In this document: piece by piece, positions 30,326-41,094 of the stretch
How the letters are laid out: every line of letters starts with the position of its first letter
How positions within the stretch are numbered: the first letter of the stretch is position 1
NCBI RefSeq assembly: GCF_016464705.1
Contig: NZ_JAEHOB010000006.1
Location: forward strand, 124,001 to 188,000
From: Qaidamihabitans albus
GTDB taxonomy: Bacteria; Actinomycetota; Actinomycetes; Mycobacteriales; Pseudonocardiaceae
DNA: 64,000 nucleotides
Reading direction: 5' to 3'
Program-made: the position numbers and the translations under genes
Notes under the pieces: generated by a model
Databases searched by the model: none
Seen by the model: the letters and a program-made list of their open reading frames with translations, nothing else
What the model was told of the DNA's origin: nothing

Positions 30326-30877
30326 TCATCGCCCTTCGAGGTCGCCGGGCGTGTCCACGTCGTCGGCCTCGCCCGGCTCGGCCGGGACGTCCACGATGGA
30401 CAGACCGCCGAGGGTCGCGTGCAGCGGGGCGCCCACCGGGTCGGCCGGCAGCGCCGCGCGCAGGGGCCCGTCCCGCCAGACACCGATCAACCACTGCCTG
30501 TGGCCACCGGGGTCCACGAGGACCGCCCCTTCGGCCGTGCCGATCGCGGCGCGCAGCCTCTCCACTGTGGACGGTGTGACCCCGGCGAGGTCGGCGGCGA
30601 GCACCGCGACCAGATCCGCCCTGACCGTGCCGAGCCCGGCGGCAAGCGCCGCGACCGGGCCGGAGCCGGGTGGGTCCTCCCGTGTCCAGCGCACGCCGGG
30701 CAGTCCCGGCCGCGGCGGGCCGACGACCACGACCGGGTCCGCGTCCCGCAGCGCCGCCACCGCCCGGTGCAGCAAAGACATGCCGCCGACCTCGAGCATC
30801 GGCTTGTCCAGCCCGGAGAGCCTGCGGGCGGCGCCGCCCGCCAGCACCACACCGGCCAGGCCGCCCGCTATGTCCAT
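30326..30877 (-). CDS. MobA-like nucleotidyltransferase
   Basis: A 183-residue NTP-transferase resembling molybdenum cofactor guanylyltransferase. It has the nucleotide motif GVVLAGGAARRLSGLDKPML and the DPPGSGPVAALAAGL block. LAADLAGVTPSTV stands where MobA has a CDLP-type metal site, so the usual cysteine-proline is replaced. The C-terminus DDVDTPGDLEGR fits the family end. It is a short member of the family and may be a MobA relative of altered specificity. It sits between ripA and moxR, a position with no such gene in M. tuberculosis. Confidence 0.78.
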   Translation of the reverse strand: MDIAGGLAGVVLAGGAARRLSGLDKPMLEVGGMSLLHRAVAALRDADPVVVVGPPRPGLPGVRWTREDPPGSGPVAALAAGLGTVRADLVAVLAADLAGVTPSTVERLRAAIGTAEGAVLVDPGGHRQWLIGVWRDGPLRAALPADPVGAPLHATLGGLSIVDVPAEPGEADDVDTPGDLEGR

Positions 30878-30907
30878 CGGGCGTGCCGGCGGCAGCGGGT
30901 CATCAGC

Positions 30908-32239
30908 TCATCCGATCAGGCGAGTCGCGTACGGCATGATGCCGCCGTAGCGTACCGGCGCGACCCGCACGCTCCCACCCGAGTACGGCGCCTCGATCAT
31001 CTGCCCGTCGCCCAGGTAGAGCGCGACGTGGTGGATGCGGCCGGGGCCCCAGAACAGCATGTCCCCCCTACGCATCTGCGACAGCGGCACTTTGCGGCCC
31101 GAGTTGTACTGGTAGCCGCTGTAGTGCGGCAGCGACTTCACCCCGGCGAAGGCGTAGATCATCAGACCGGAGCAGTCGAAACCGATCTTGTTGTAGTCGC
31201 CGTAGGAGTCCGCCACTCCCCCGTCACGGATGCCACGCGTCGGCCCGCTGGCGTTGCCGCCACCCCAGGCGTAGGTGACGCCGAGCTGCGACATGGCCCG
31301 CGAGATCACCGATTCGACACTCGCCCCCGCGGGTGCGGAGACCGGTCGGCTCTCCTGGGCGGCGCCGCCGTTGCCGGACGACGACATCGCGGCCTGCTGT
31401 GCGCGCTGGCGCTCCTCCCGCTCTTTCTGCGCGAGCCAGTCCTCGTAGCGCTGCCGCTGCCCCTCCAGGCCGTCGACCCTCGACTGCGCCGCGTACAGCT
31501 GCCGCTCGACACTGCGCTTGTCCGCCTCGAGCTCGTTGGCCCGCTGCGCCTGCCCCTCCCTGGCCTGCACGGCGGCGGCCTGCGCCGCGTCCGCCGCGGC
31601 CTTGGCGTTCTCCGCCTCGGTCCGCCGCTGCTCGGCCACCTCGAGAGCCTTGCGGGCGGCCGCGTCCTTGTTCGACTTCTCGACCCGCGCCTGCTGCATG
31701 CCCTCGAGCGCGTCGAGCTGGCTGCCGCTCACCGCGTCCAGCAGCTGGGCCCTGGCCAGCAGGTCCTTCGGGCTTTCCGAGCCGAGGTACGCGCCGACGG
31801 AGCCGATCGTGCTGCCCTGCTGGTAGCTGCTGGACACGAACTGGTCGAGCTGCGCCCTGGCGGACTCGATCGCCGCGGCCGCCCCGTCGGCCTCCGCCCT
31901 GGCGGCGTTGGCCTCCCGCTCGGCCTGGTCGGCGGCGTCCTGGGCGGCGTGCATGTCGACGAGCGCCCTGTTGGCCTCTTCCATCTTCAGCGCGACGTCG
32001 TTCTGCAGGTCCGCGAGCCGGGCCTCGGCCTCGGCCAGCCGGTTGGTCAGCTCACCGACCTCGTCGGCCGTCGAGTCGGCCGCCCCGCGGCTCGCCTCCA
32101 GTTCGGAGTCGCTCGGGTTGGGTGGTGGCGGCGGCACCGCGGCACCCGTTCCGGTCGCGCCGAGCAGCGCCACGAGTGCGAGCGCGCCGACCGCCGCACC
32201 TTTCCGGAGCCCAGCCCCCACCGTTGGTCCTTTCGGCAC
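30908..32239 (-). CDS. RipA-like NlpC/P60 peptidoglycan endopeptidase
   Basis: A secreted D,L-endopeptidase that cuts peptide stems of peptidoglycan during division. The signal peptide AAVGALALVALLGATGTGAA is followed by a long coiled coil (about 45-290, Ala/Glu/Arg-rich). The NlpC/P60 domain carries Cys in GFDCSGLMIYAF (near 356) and His in RIHHVALYLGDGQMIEAP. GTG 32239 has GGAGG at 8 bases; ATG 32269 is in frame and also possible. The M. tuberculosis RipA-RipB slot lies next to moxR1. Direct GTCACA repeats upstream (32285-32308) resemble MtrA sites. The coiled coil probably autoinhibits the enzyme or docks it at the septum. Confidence 0.9.
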   Translation of the reverse strand: MPKGPTVGAGLRKGAAVGALALVALLGATGTGAAVPPPPPNPSDSELEASRGAADSTADEVGELTNRLAEAEARLADLQNDVALKMEEANRALVDMHAAQDAADQAEREANAARAEADGAAAAIESARAQLDQFVSSSYQQGSTIGSVGAYLGSESPKDLLARAQLLDAVSGSQLDALEGMQQARVEKSNKDAAARKALEVAEQRRTEAENAKAAADAAQAAAVQAREGQAQRANELEADKRSVERQLYAAQSRVDGLEGQRQRYEDWLAQKEREERQRAQQAAMSSSGNGGAAQESRPVSAPAGASVESVISRAMSQLGVTYAWGGGNASGPTRGIRDGGVADSYGDYNKIGFDCSGLMIYAFAGVKSLPHYSGYQYNSGRKVPLSQMRRGDMLFWGPGRIHHVALYLGDGQMIEAPYSGGSVRVAPVRYGGIMPYATRLIG

Positions 32240-32284
32240 AGCCGCCACCTCCCCAAATGGTCTCGGCATGACTGTGCCATTCGA

Positions 32285-32308
32285 GTCACATACTCACCAG
32301 CTGTCACA
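32285..32308. promoter_or_regulatory. Direct GTCACA repeats, possible MtrA box of the ripA-like gene
   Basis: GTCACA occurs at 32285-32290 and 32303-32308, an 18-base period, about 46-69 bases upstream of the endopeptidase start. MtrA of M. tuberculosis recognises GTCACA-type direct repeats, and ripA is one of its reported targets. A third partial copy, GTCACC, is at 32362. Confidence 0.45.
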
Positions 32309-32470
32309 CTGGAAACTCCGGCAACGTGGACAACATTTCCCCAATATGGGGGATATCCCGTGTCACCGAATCGAGATGTGCGGAAGATCGGAGTGCGGTG
32401 AACCGGTGGCCTCCCCGCCGCGTCCGAGGGCCGGAGCACCGTGACCAGCAGGGACCAGGGAGAGACAGCC

Positions 32471-32944
32471 ATGCCGACGGCTACCCGCGTCTGCGCGTCG
32501 CTCGCCGTGCTCGGCCTCGTGGTGGCCGTCGCGGGCACTTTTCTGCCGTGGTTCCACTCGGGCGAAATGGAACGCGGTAGTTACGAGGCGGCCGCGCTGC
32601 TGGCCCATTTCGACCTGGTCCGCAACGCGTTCGCCGGTGCGGCGCTGCGAGGATGGGTCGCCATGCCGCTGCTCGCCGCCGGATGCGTCGCGCTGTACGC
32701 GCTCCGCCTGCCACGTACCGCCGCGGCCGCGACCACCGTCCTGTCGATATTGGTGGGAACCGTCGCGGTACTGACTCTCGTCCAAGGCGGCGGCGAAGGA
32801 GCCACCGGCGCCGTCGGGGTGTCCGCCACCGGCCCCCTCACCACCACCACAGGCATGATCCTCGCGCTGCTCGGCGCACTCGGCGTGCTGGGCACACTGA
32901 GCCGCGCAGGCGCGACGACCGGAAGAGCAGGTGTGCGACCGTGA
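32471..32944 (+). CDS. Small four-helix membrane protein of unknown function
   Basis: 157 residues with four predicted membrane helices: VCASLAVLGLVVAVAGTFLP, then around 60-78, 83-103 and 128-145. No catalytic motif is visible. The FLPWFHSG pattern after helix 1 recalls small actinobacterial integral membrane proteins. ATG 32471 is preferred over the upstream GTG because GGGAGAG precedes it at normal distance. It overlaps the next gene by GTGA (32941-32944), so the two products probably work together. Divergent from the ripA-like gene. Confidence 0.75.
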   Translation: MPTATRVCASLAVLGLVVAVAGTFLPWFHSGEMERGSYEAAALLAHFDLVRNAFAGAALRGWVAMPLLAAGCVALYALRLPRTAAAATTVLSILVGTVAVLTLVQGGGEGATGAVGVSATGPLTTTTGMILALLGALGVLGTLSRAGATTGRAGVRP

Positions 32945-34386
32945 CCAATCCAGGCCCGGGCGGCCAGTGGCCGCCCCAGCAGGGCGCTCCGCAGCAGGGC
33001 GGCTACTACCCGCCTCCCGGCCCGCAGTACGGGGCGCCGCAGCAGTACCCCGCCGGGCCGCCGCAGCAGCCGTACCCGCAGCCGGGCTACTACCAGCAGC
33101 AGCCGCCTCCGGGCCTCGGGGTCGCGCCGCCGCAACCCCCGCAGCCGCCGAAGAAGAGCCGGCGCGGCCTGGTCGTCGCGCTGGTCGCCGCACTCGTACT
33201 GGCCCTGGGCGGGGGCGCCACGTGGTTCGCACTCTCGCAGGGCGACTCGGTCGCCGCCGGTGCCGAGACACCCGGCGAGGCGGCGATGAACCTCGCCACC
33301 TCGCTCGGCAACGGTGACATCGTCGGGCTGCTGACCACGCTCGCCCCGGCCGAGGCGGCCGTGCTCACCGATCCGGTGGCCGAGACCACCGACGAGCTGA
33401 AGCGGCTCGGCATCCTCGACCAGGACGCCGACCCGCAGGCACTGACCGGAATCGAGATCAGCACCGAGAACCTCACGTTCGACGACGCGCAGGCCGAGCA
33501 GGTCAACGACCATCTGACGATCACGAAGCTGACCGGCGGCAAGCTCACCGTCAACACCGACTTCAGCAAGGTGCCGGTCGCCGAGGACTTCCTCGATGCC
33601 GCCCTCTCCGAGGGCGAGCAGCGCGAGCTGGAGCAGGCACCGCAGACCGAGACGATCGACATCGGCGAGAAGGTTCGCGAGACCGGCGAGCCGGTCCGGA
33701 TCGCCACGGTCAAGGTCGGCGACGAGTGGTATCCGAGCCTGCTCTACACGATCGCCGACTACGCCCTGCAGGACGCGGGAGAGCCGTGGCCGCAGCAGGC
33801 GATCCCGGCCAACGGCGCGGGCTCGCCCGGCGAGGCCGTGCAGCAGACCGTGCAGGCCGCCCTCGACGGCGACATCAACCGGGTTATCGAGCTGCTGCCG
33901 CCGGACGAGATGGGCGTGCTGCACGACGCCGGCCCGGTCATCGTGGCGGCGGCAGGGGGCGCTGCCGGGCCCACCGGCGTGGAGATCACCAAGCTGGAGA
34001 CCGAGACCAGCGACGTCACCGGCGGGACCAGGGCCACGCTCACGGCGCTGGAGCTGCAGAAGGACGGTGGCGCCAGCACCTTCGCGCTGACCAGGGACGG
34101 CGACTGCTACCGGATGACGGTCGACGGCCGCTCCGACGAGCTCTGCGCGGACCAGCTCGGGGCGATGATCCAGAGCGAGTCGGACACCACCCTGCCTCCG
34201 GAGGCCCAGCAGGCGCTGCAGAGCCTCGGTACCGGCGTGATGGAGCAGGGGCTCGGCGTGGTCACCACCGAGGTCGACGGCAAGCACTACGTCAGCCCGC
34301 TGCGCACGTTCAACGAGCTGGGCATGACAGTGCTGCGCAGCCTGGAGCGCGAGGACATCGAGGGGCTGCTCCGCGCGGCCAGGTAG
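32941..34386 (+). CDS. Secreted/membrane-anchored protein with Pro/Gln-rich N-terminus
   Basis: 481 residues. Residues 1-75 are a low-complexity Pro/Gln/Tyr/Gly tail of the kind seen on cytoplasmic ends of actinobacterial envelope proteins. One membrane helix (RGLVVALVAALVLALGGGAT) follows. The extracellular part of about 380 residues contains two similar halves, each with a GEAAMNLATSLGNGDIVGLL or GEAVQQTVQAALDGDINRVI type segment; these look like repeated domains in lipid- or wall-associated proteins. Two cysteines lie in the second half (DCYRM, DELCAD) and may pair. The function is unknown. GTG 32941 is coupled to the upstream membrane-protein gene. Confidence 0.75.
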   Translation: MTNPGPGGQWPPQQGAPQQGGYYPPPGPQYGAPQQYPAGPPQQPYPQPGYYQQQPPPGLGVAPPQPPQPPKKSRRGLVVALVAALVLALGGGATWFALSQGDSVAAGAETPGEAAMNLATSLGNGDIVGLLTTLAPAEAAVLTDPVAETTDELKRLGILDQDADPQALTGIEISTENLTFDDAQAEQVNDHLTITKLTGGKLTVNTDFSKVPVAEDFLDAALSEGEQRELEQAPQTETIDIGEKVRETGEPVRIATVKVGDEWYPSLLYTIADYALQDAGEPWPQQAIPANGAGSPGEAVQQTVQAALDGDINRVIELLPPDEMGVLHDAGPVIVAAAGGAAGPTGVEITKLETETSDVTGGTRATLTALELQKDGGASTFALTRDGDCYRMTVDGRSDELCADQLGAMIQSESDTTLPPEAQQALQSLGTGVMEQGLGVVTTEVDGKHYVSPLRTFNELGMTVLRSLEREDIEGLLRAAR

Positions 34387-34412
34387 TTGCCAGGAAAGCC
34401 GCGGCGGCGCGC

Positions 34413-34443
34413 GGGCCCGGTACCACACGCTGGTGCCGGGCCC
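34413..34443 (+). terminator. Hairpin terminator after the 32.4-34.4 kb operon
   Basis: GGGCCCGGTACCA and TGGTGCCGGGCCC form a 13-bp stem with one G-T pair and a 5-base loop, starting 26 bases after the stop at 34386. Only a weak T-rich stretch follows, as is usual at high GC. Confidence 0.65.
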
Positions 34444-34458
34444 GTCTCGTGCCTCCCC

Positions 34459-34487
34459 TTGAACTCAAAAAAGGACACGCGTACTGT
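34459..34487 (+). promoter_or_regulatory. acnA promoter overlapping an AcnR-type operator
   Basis: TTGAAC (34459-34464) and TACTGT (34482-34487) are spaced by exactly 17 bases, giving a leader of about 115 nt. AAGGACACGCGTACTG (34471-34486) fits the Corynebacterium AcnR consensus CAGNACnnncGTACTG at every fixed position but the first. It overlaps the -10, as expected for repression. Confidence 0.7.
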
Positions 34488-34604
34488 TAAGGTAGCAGGG
34501 CGGCGTCGACCGGCCCACCTCTGCGGGCACGACAGGGGTGCGCAAGACTCGGCCTTGCCACGCCCGGACTACCGCCGCACGACAACCGAACCGACCCGGA
34601 GTGA

Positions 34605-37415
<2,811 letters not shown>

Positions 37416-37433
37416 CCCCTGCGAACGGCAACT

Positions 37434-37486
37434 GCCATGAAAGACTCGTTACTGGCGAAAAGTGCCAGTAACGGGTCGTTCATGGC
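37434..37486. repeat. Long intergenic inverted repeat after acnA
   Basis: Arms 37434-37456 and 37464-37486 match at 21 of 23 positions around a 7-base GAAAAGT loop; they include CATGAA and CGTTACTGGC. It begins 18 bases after the acnA stop and ends 9 bases before the next ATG. A probable terminator, and unlike the CTCGTGAG family. Only one copy is seen in this window. Confidence 0.75.
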
Positions 37487-37495
37487 CATCGGGGG

Positions 37496-38218
37496 ATGCG
37501 GGTGACGGTCGTGGTGCTGGTCGCCGGCTGCGTGGTCCTGGTCGGGGCGCTCGTGCAGGGTTCGGTGGGCTTCGGCATGAACCTCATCGCGGCCCCGCTG
37601 CTGGCGCTGATCGAACCCGCGTTCGTGCCCGTGCCGCTGATCATCGTCGCCAGCGGCCACGCGCTGCTCGCCATCGCCCGCGAGCGGCACGACACCGACT
37701 GGCGTGGCGTGGGCTGGATCATGCTTGGCCGCGTACCGGGCACGATGCTCGGCATCCTCGCCGTCGCCACGCTCGCCCAGCGGCCGTTCGCCGCCGTCGT
37801 CGGCGCGTCGGTCCTCATCTGCGTGCTGCTGTCGGTCACGTCGTGGCGCCCGGTGCCCGCCGCTGGACCGCTCGTGGTCGCCGGGGTGGCCAGCGGCACG
37901 TTCGGTACCGCCGCGTCGATCGGCGGACCGCCGCTCGCACTGCTCTACCAGCACTCTGCCGGGCCGCGAATCCGCGCCACGATGGCCGCCTGCTTCGTGC
38001 TCGGCTCCGCGGTCTCCCTCGCCGGGCTGGGCCTGGCCGGCCAGATTCACCCGCTCCAGCTCACGCTCGCCGCATGGCTCCTGCCGTTCCTGGTCGCCGG
38101 GTTCCTGCTGTCCGGGCCCGCCCGCGGCCTGCTCGACGGTGGCCGTACCCGGGGCGCGGTGCTCCTCGTGGCCGCCGGGAGCGCCGCCGCGCTGGTCGTG
38201 CGCAGCGCCATCGGTTGA
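37496..38218 (+). CDS. TSUP-family (TauE/SafE) membrane permease
   Basis: 240 residues with about eight hydrophobic helices. The two family half-motifs are present: GALVQGSVGFGMNLIAAPLL near 18 and GVASGTFGTAASIGGPPLAL near 128. Members export or import sulfite, sulfoacetate or other organosulfur anions; the substrate here is unknown. ATG 37496 follows GGGGG with no clear spacer, so translation is probably modest. It lies directly behind the large inverted repeat after acnA. Confidence 0.87.
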   Translation: MRVTVVVLVAGCVVLVGALVQGSVGFGMNLIAAPLLALIEPAFVPVPLIIVASGHALLAIARERHDTDWRGVGWIMLGRVPGTMLGILAVATLAQRPFAAVVGASVLICVLLSVTSWRPVPAAGPLVVAGVASGTFGTAASIGGPPLALLYQHSAGPRIRATMAACFVLGSAVSLAGLGLAGQIHPLQLTLAAWLLPFLVAGFLLSGPARGLLDGGRTRGAVLLVAAGSAAALVVRSAIG

Positions 38219-38246
38219 GGCCCGGCGCTTTGCCTGTCCCGGACTG

Positions 38247-38744
38247 TCACGGGTTGTCGCCGGGCTCCGGTGTTCCGTGCCGCCACACGCAGTCGGAGTA
38301 GCCCGCGAGACGTAGCTCGCCGGCCGCAGGGTCGTAGTTCACGGCCAGCCGGTACTTGCCGTCCTCGGCCCGGGCGTTCAGCAGGTCGCCGTCGCCGCTC
38401 GTGCGATATCCCTCGCCGCTCCAGTACGCGCCGACCGCCTCGAGGAACCGCCGGGCAGGCTCCGCCGCCACGTCGGCCGCGGTGTACTCCACGCCGATCG
38501 TCACCTGGCCGGTGAAGTCGGAGCCACTGAGACCCTTCACGCAGCTGCTCTGGTTCTCCGTCACCGTCCGGTAGCCGAGCCTTGGCGCGGTCGGCACCGC
38601 CCTCCGCGTCTCGTCGAGGAGGCCGTCGATCCGCGCCGCCGCCTCGTCCGCGGTAGGAGTCCGCTGCTCCGCCTGATCGCAGCCGCTCAGTGCCGCGGCC
38701 GCGATCAGGCAGGCGGCGAGGATCACCCGGCCTGATGCTCGCAC
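38247..38744 (-). CDS. Small lipoprotein of unknown function
   Basis: 165 residues with a lipoprotein signal ending ALSGC (Cys near 22). The mature part has two cysteines (SSCVKGL and SDCVWRH) that could pair. It has an alternating strand pattern, with TVTENQS and RLAVNYDPAAGELRLAGYS. No family is recognised. It lies 137 bases downstream of the secreted peptidase on the same strand. It converges on the TSUP gene, with 28 bases between the stops. Confidence 0.75.
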   Translation of the reverse strand: MRASGRVILAACLIAAAALSGCDQAEQRTPTADEAAARIDGLLDETRRAVPTAPRLGYRTVTENQSSCVKGLSGSDFTGQVTIGVEYTAADVAAEPARRFLEAVGAYWSGEGYRTSGDGDLLNARAEDGKYRLAVNYDPAAGELRLAGYSDCVWRHGTPEPGDNP

Positions 38745-38881
38745 GGCTCCTCCGTCACTTTCCCGTCTGCCCGTCCAGAGTCGGCGCCAGGTAGCCGGGC
38801 AGCGCCCGTTTCAGCTCGGTGATCCAGCGGTCACGCTCGCCGTGGACACTACCGCGGTCGTGTGCAGGCGGGCGCCCTTGC
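38745..38881 (-). other. Gap between peptidase and lipoprotein genes
   Basis: 137 bases. The peptidase stop sits in one arm of the CTCGTGAG repeat. Downstream an open frame reads RDRWITELKRALPGYLAP and ends in TGA at 38757-38755. It has a protein-like composition but no usable start codon outside the peptidase gene. It may be the remnant of a small gene upstream of the lipoprotein. Confidence 0.35.
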
Positions 38882-38892
38882 TCACGAGGGCC
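38876..38892 (-). repeat. Half repeat element at the peptidase stop
   Basis: GGGCCCTCGTGAGCAAGG (minus strand) carries a CTCGTGAG arm with the peptidase TGA at 38884-38882. The opposite arm is absent, though GCCC/GGGC can form a short stem. Confidence 0.5.
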
Positions 38893-40492
38893 CGGCGGCG
38901 AACGGCCGCTCGTTCGGCTCGTACACCTGACCGGGCGGCGGCACCGTGAGGTTGACGAGGTAGTCGCCCACCGCCTTGTCCACGCCGTCGGAGTCGCCGA
39001 GGATGCAATGCCCGAACGCGTCCACCGAGAGCAGGCGCGCATGACCGAGTTGGTCGGCCATGCGCTCGGCGAACCGGTACTGCGTCGCCGGGTCGTAGTA
39101 GTTGCCGATCACCAGCACCGGCTGTTCCGTCTCGCCGTTCCACGGACCGCGGTACGCGTCGGTCCCGCCCGGCCAGACGGGGCAGCCCGCGGGGTCCGCG
39201 AACGCCTGGTACCGGCCGAACACCGGTGACTTCCGCTCCCACTCACCGGCGAGAACGGGCAGCCGGTCCTGCGTGTGCCGGAACGACTTGTCCGAGCAGT
39301 TCACGGCGAAGTAGGAGTCGTGCCCGGTGTAGGCGCTGTCCGGGCGCACGTCGTGCCGGACGTTGCTCGGCGGGTTCAGCAGCGTGCCGATGTCGCGGCC
39401 GGTGAGCGCCGTCAGCTTCGTGTTCGCCGACGGAACCGCGACGCCGTAGACCTTCTGCAGATCTTCGGCGAGACCGGTGAACGCGCCGGGCGAGTACAGC
39501 GCGCCGCCCACGCCGTTGACCAGCGTGCTCAGGTCCACCTTCGTGCCGTCGGGCAGCTTCACGGGCTTCTCGCGGACTCGCCGGAGGAGTTCGTCGAACT
39601 TCTGGCGCGGGCTCCCCTCACCGAACGCGCACCTCGGCGCCGCCCGCTTGCACGCGTCCAGGAAGGCGTCCAGCGCGTACTCGAAACCCCGGGCGCGCTC
39701 CCGGTCGTACCGCAGGCCGTCGCCGGTCCGCAGCTCCGGGTCGACGTTGCCGTCCAGTACGAGTGCCCGCGTGTTCTCCGGGTACATGTTCGCATAGGTG
39801 GCGCCGAGGAGCGTGCCGTAGGAGAAGCCGACGTAGTTGAGCTTCGCGTCACCGACGGCAGCGCGCAGCAGGTCGAGATCACGGGCGACGTCCTTCGTGG
39901 ACATGTGCCGCAGCAACGAGCCCGCGTTGCGCTCGCAGAAGCCCCCGTAGTCCCGGAAGGTCGCGAGCGTGTCGGAGATCTCCCGCAGCGTCTGTGGCAC
40001 GTGGACGGCGCGGGAGAAGACTTCCGACGAATCCTCCCCGGTGGTGAAGCAGCGCAGCGGCGCGCTCTCGCCAACCCCGCGCGGGTCGAAACCGACCACG
40101 TCGAAGCGGTCGAGCACACGTGGTTCGAGGAAGCTCTCGGCCGCGATCGGCATCGTCCGGCCGGGCCCACCGGGACCGCCGGGGTTCAGGAACAGCGAGC
40201 CGATCCTCCGGCCGGGTTCGTCGGCGGCGCGGCGGAGCAGCGCGAGGTCGATCGTGCCGAGTGCGGCGTTGTCGTGGTCGATCGGGACCCGGTACGTGCC
40301 ACAGCTGTACTGCCCGGCGGTCTCGGCGGGAAGCATGGCCTGCGTGTCCTCTGTGCACGGTCCCCACTCCACGGCGGCGACCGCGGCGACGTCCGCGGCG
40401 CCGGTGTCGGCGGTGGCGGCGGGTACACCGGCCGGTACGGCACCCGCGACCAGAATCCCGACCAGTGCGAGCCTCCGCTTCACCGTGAGCAC
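38882..40492 (-). CDS. Secreted tripeptidyl aminopeptidase-like alpha/beta hydrolase
   Basis: 536 residues. Signal peptide VKRRLALVGILVAGAVPAGV. Alpha/beta-hydrolase core with FLNPGGPGGPG (oxyanion), DVVGFDPRGVGESAPL, nucleophile Ser in YVGFSYGTLLG (near 223), Asp in VIGNYYDPATQ and His in SVDAFGHCIL. The C-terminal TAP-like domain is typical of SlpD/SlpE tripeptidyl aminopeptidases. GTG 40492 is chosen for the GGGAGG at 7 bases; ATG 40507 is an alternative. Several cysteines (SCGTYRVP, RCFTTGE, FCERN) suggest disulfides outside the cell. The protein ends Gly-Pro-Ser within CCCTCGTGAGC, a half repeat element. Confidence 0.92.
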   Translation of the reverse strand: MLTVKRRLALVGILVAGAVPAGVPAATADTGAADVAAVAAVEWGPCTEDTQAMLPAETAGQYSCGTYRVPIDHDNAALGTIDLALLRRAADEPGRRIGSLFLNPGGPGGPGRTMPIAAESFLEPRVLDRFDVVGFDPRGVGESAPLRCFTTGEDSSEVFSRAVHVPQTLREISDTLATFRDYGGFCERNAGSLLRHMSTKDVARDLDLLRAAVGDAKLNYVGFSYGTLLGATYANMYPENTRALVLDGNVDPELRTGDGLRYDRERARGFEYALDAFLDACKRAAPRCAFGEGSPRQKFDELLRRVREKPVKLPDGTKVDLSTLVNGVGGALYSPGAFTGLAEDLQKVYGVAVPSANTKLTALTGRDIGTLLNPPSNVRHDVRPDSAYTGHDSYFAVNCSDKSFRHTQDRLPVLAGEWERKSPVFGRYQAFADPAGCPVWPGGTDAYRGPWNGETEQPVLVIGNYYDPATQYRFAERMADQLGHARLLSVDAFGHCILGDSDGVDKAVGDYLVNLTVPPPGQVYEPNERPFAAGPS

Positions 40493-40593
40493 CCGGTTCC
40501 CTCCCATAAGCCGCCGAGCCGTTGCCGTACGCACTGCGAAGAATGGCACATCACCAGGGCACCGGGGCGTCATCCGATCGGCTGGTTCAGACC

Positions 40594-41094
40594 TCACCGG
40601 CCCCGCGGGCGCAGGACGAAAATCGGCAGTTCCCGCCCGGCGGCCGCCCGCTCCATCTCGTAACCGGGCCAGAACCGGAGCAGCTCCCGCCAGAGCCGAG
40701 CGTGCTCGGCGCCCTCCACCTCGCGCGCCCGCACCGGGATCTCGCGTCCGCGCACGAAGACCGTCACGTCGGGCCGCGCGCGGAGGTTGTACGTCCAGGC
40801 CGGGTCGTTGCGCCGTCCCCAGTTCGACCCGGTCAGCACGTACCCGTCGCCGAACGGGTAGTAGAGCAGGTTCGTCTCCCGGACCAGGCCGGTCCTGCGT
40901 CCGACGGTACGCAGCCGCAGGGACGGCAGCCCGGCGATCGCGACGAGGCTCGTGCGGCCCCGCGTCAGCTCGTGCAGCCTGCGGTCCACCCTGACGACGG
41001 CGGGCGCGAGCCGCATCAGCCACGGCCGGGTGCCGAGCGCCCGCGCGAGCGCAGGCAGCGGGTTCCGTGTCCCGCCAGGTCGCGCCGCGCTCAC
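40594..41094 (-). CDS. Deazaflavin (F420)-dependent nitroreductase-family protein
   Basis: A 166-residue split-barrel protein of the Ddn/nitroreductase family. It contains LRLRTVGRRTGLVRETNLLYYP, GDGYVLTGSNWGRRNDPAWTYNLRA, PDVTVFVRGREIPVRAREVEG and ELLRFWPGYEMERAA. GTG 41094 gives a GTGA overlap with the egtD stop, so it is translated as the last gene of the egt operon. The longer open frame runs into egtD. Its co-location with ergothioneine genes could reflect a redox role for F420 with the thiol, but this is inference. Confidence 0.85.
   Translation of the reverse strand: MSAARPGGTRNPLPALARALGTRPWLMRLAPAVVRVDRRLHELTRGRTSLVAIAGLPSLRLRTVGRRTGLVRETNLLYYPFGDGYVLTGSNWGRRNDPAWTYNLRARPDVTVFVRGREIPVRAREVEGAEHARLWRELLRFWPGYEMERAAAGRELPIFVLRPRGR

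Noticed and set aside
32270-32470. c-di-AMP (ydaO-type) riboswitch before the ripA-like gene
   Set aside because: Such riboswitches precede some actinobacterial wall hydrolases, but I could not find the conserved junction sequences here.
38758-38881. Small gene upstream of the lipoprotein
   Set aside because: The frame is protein-like but has no start codon outside the peptidase gene; kept only as a possible remnant.
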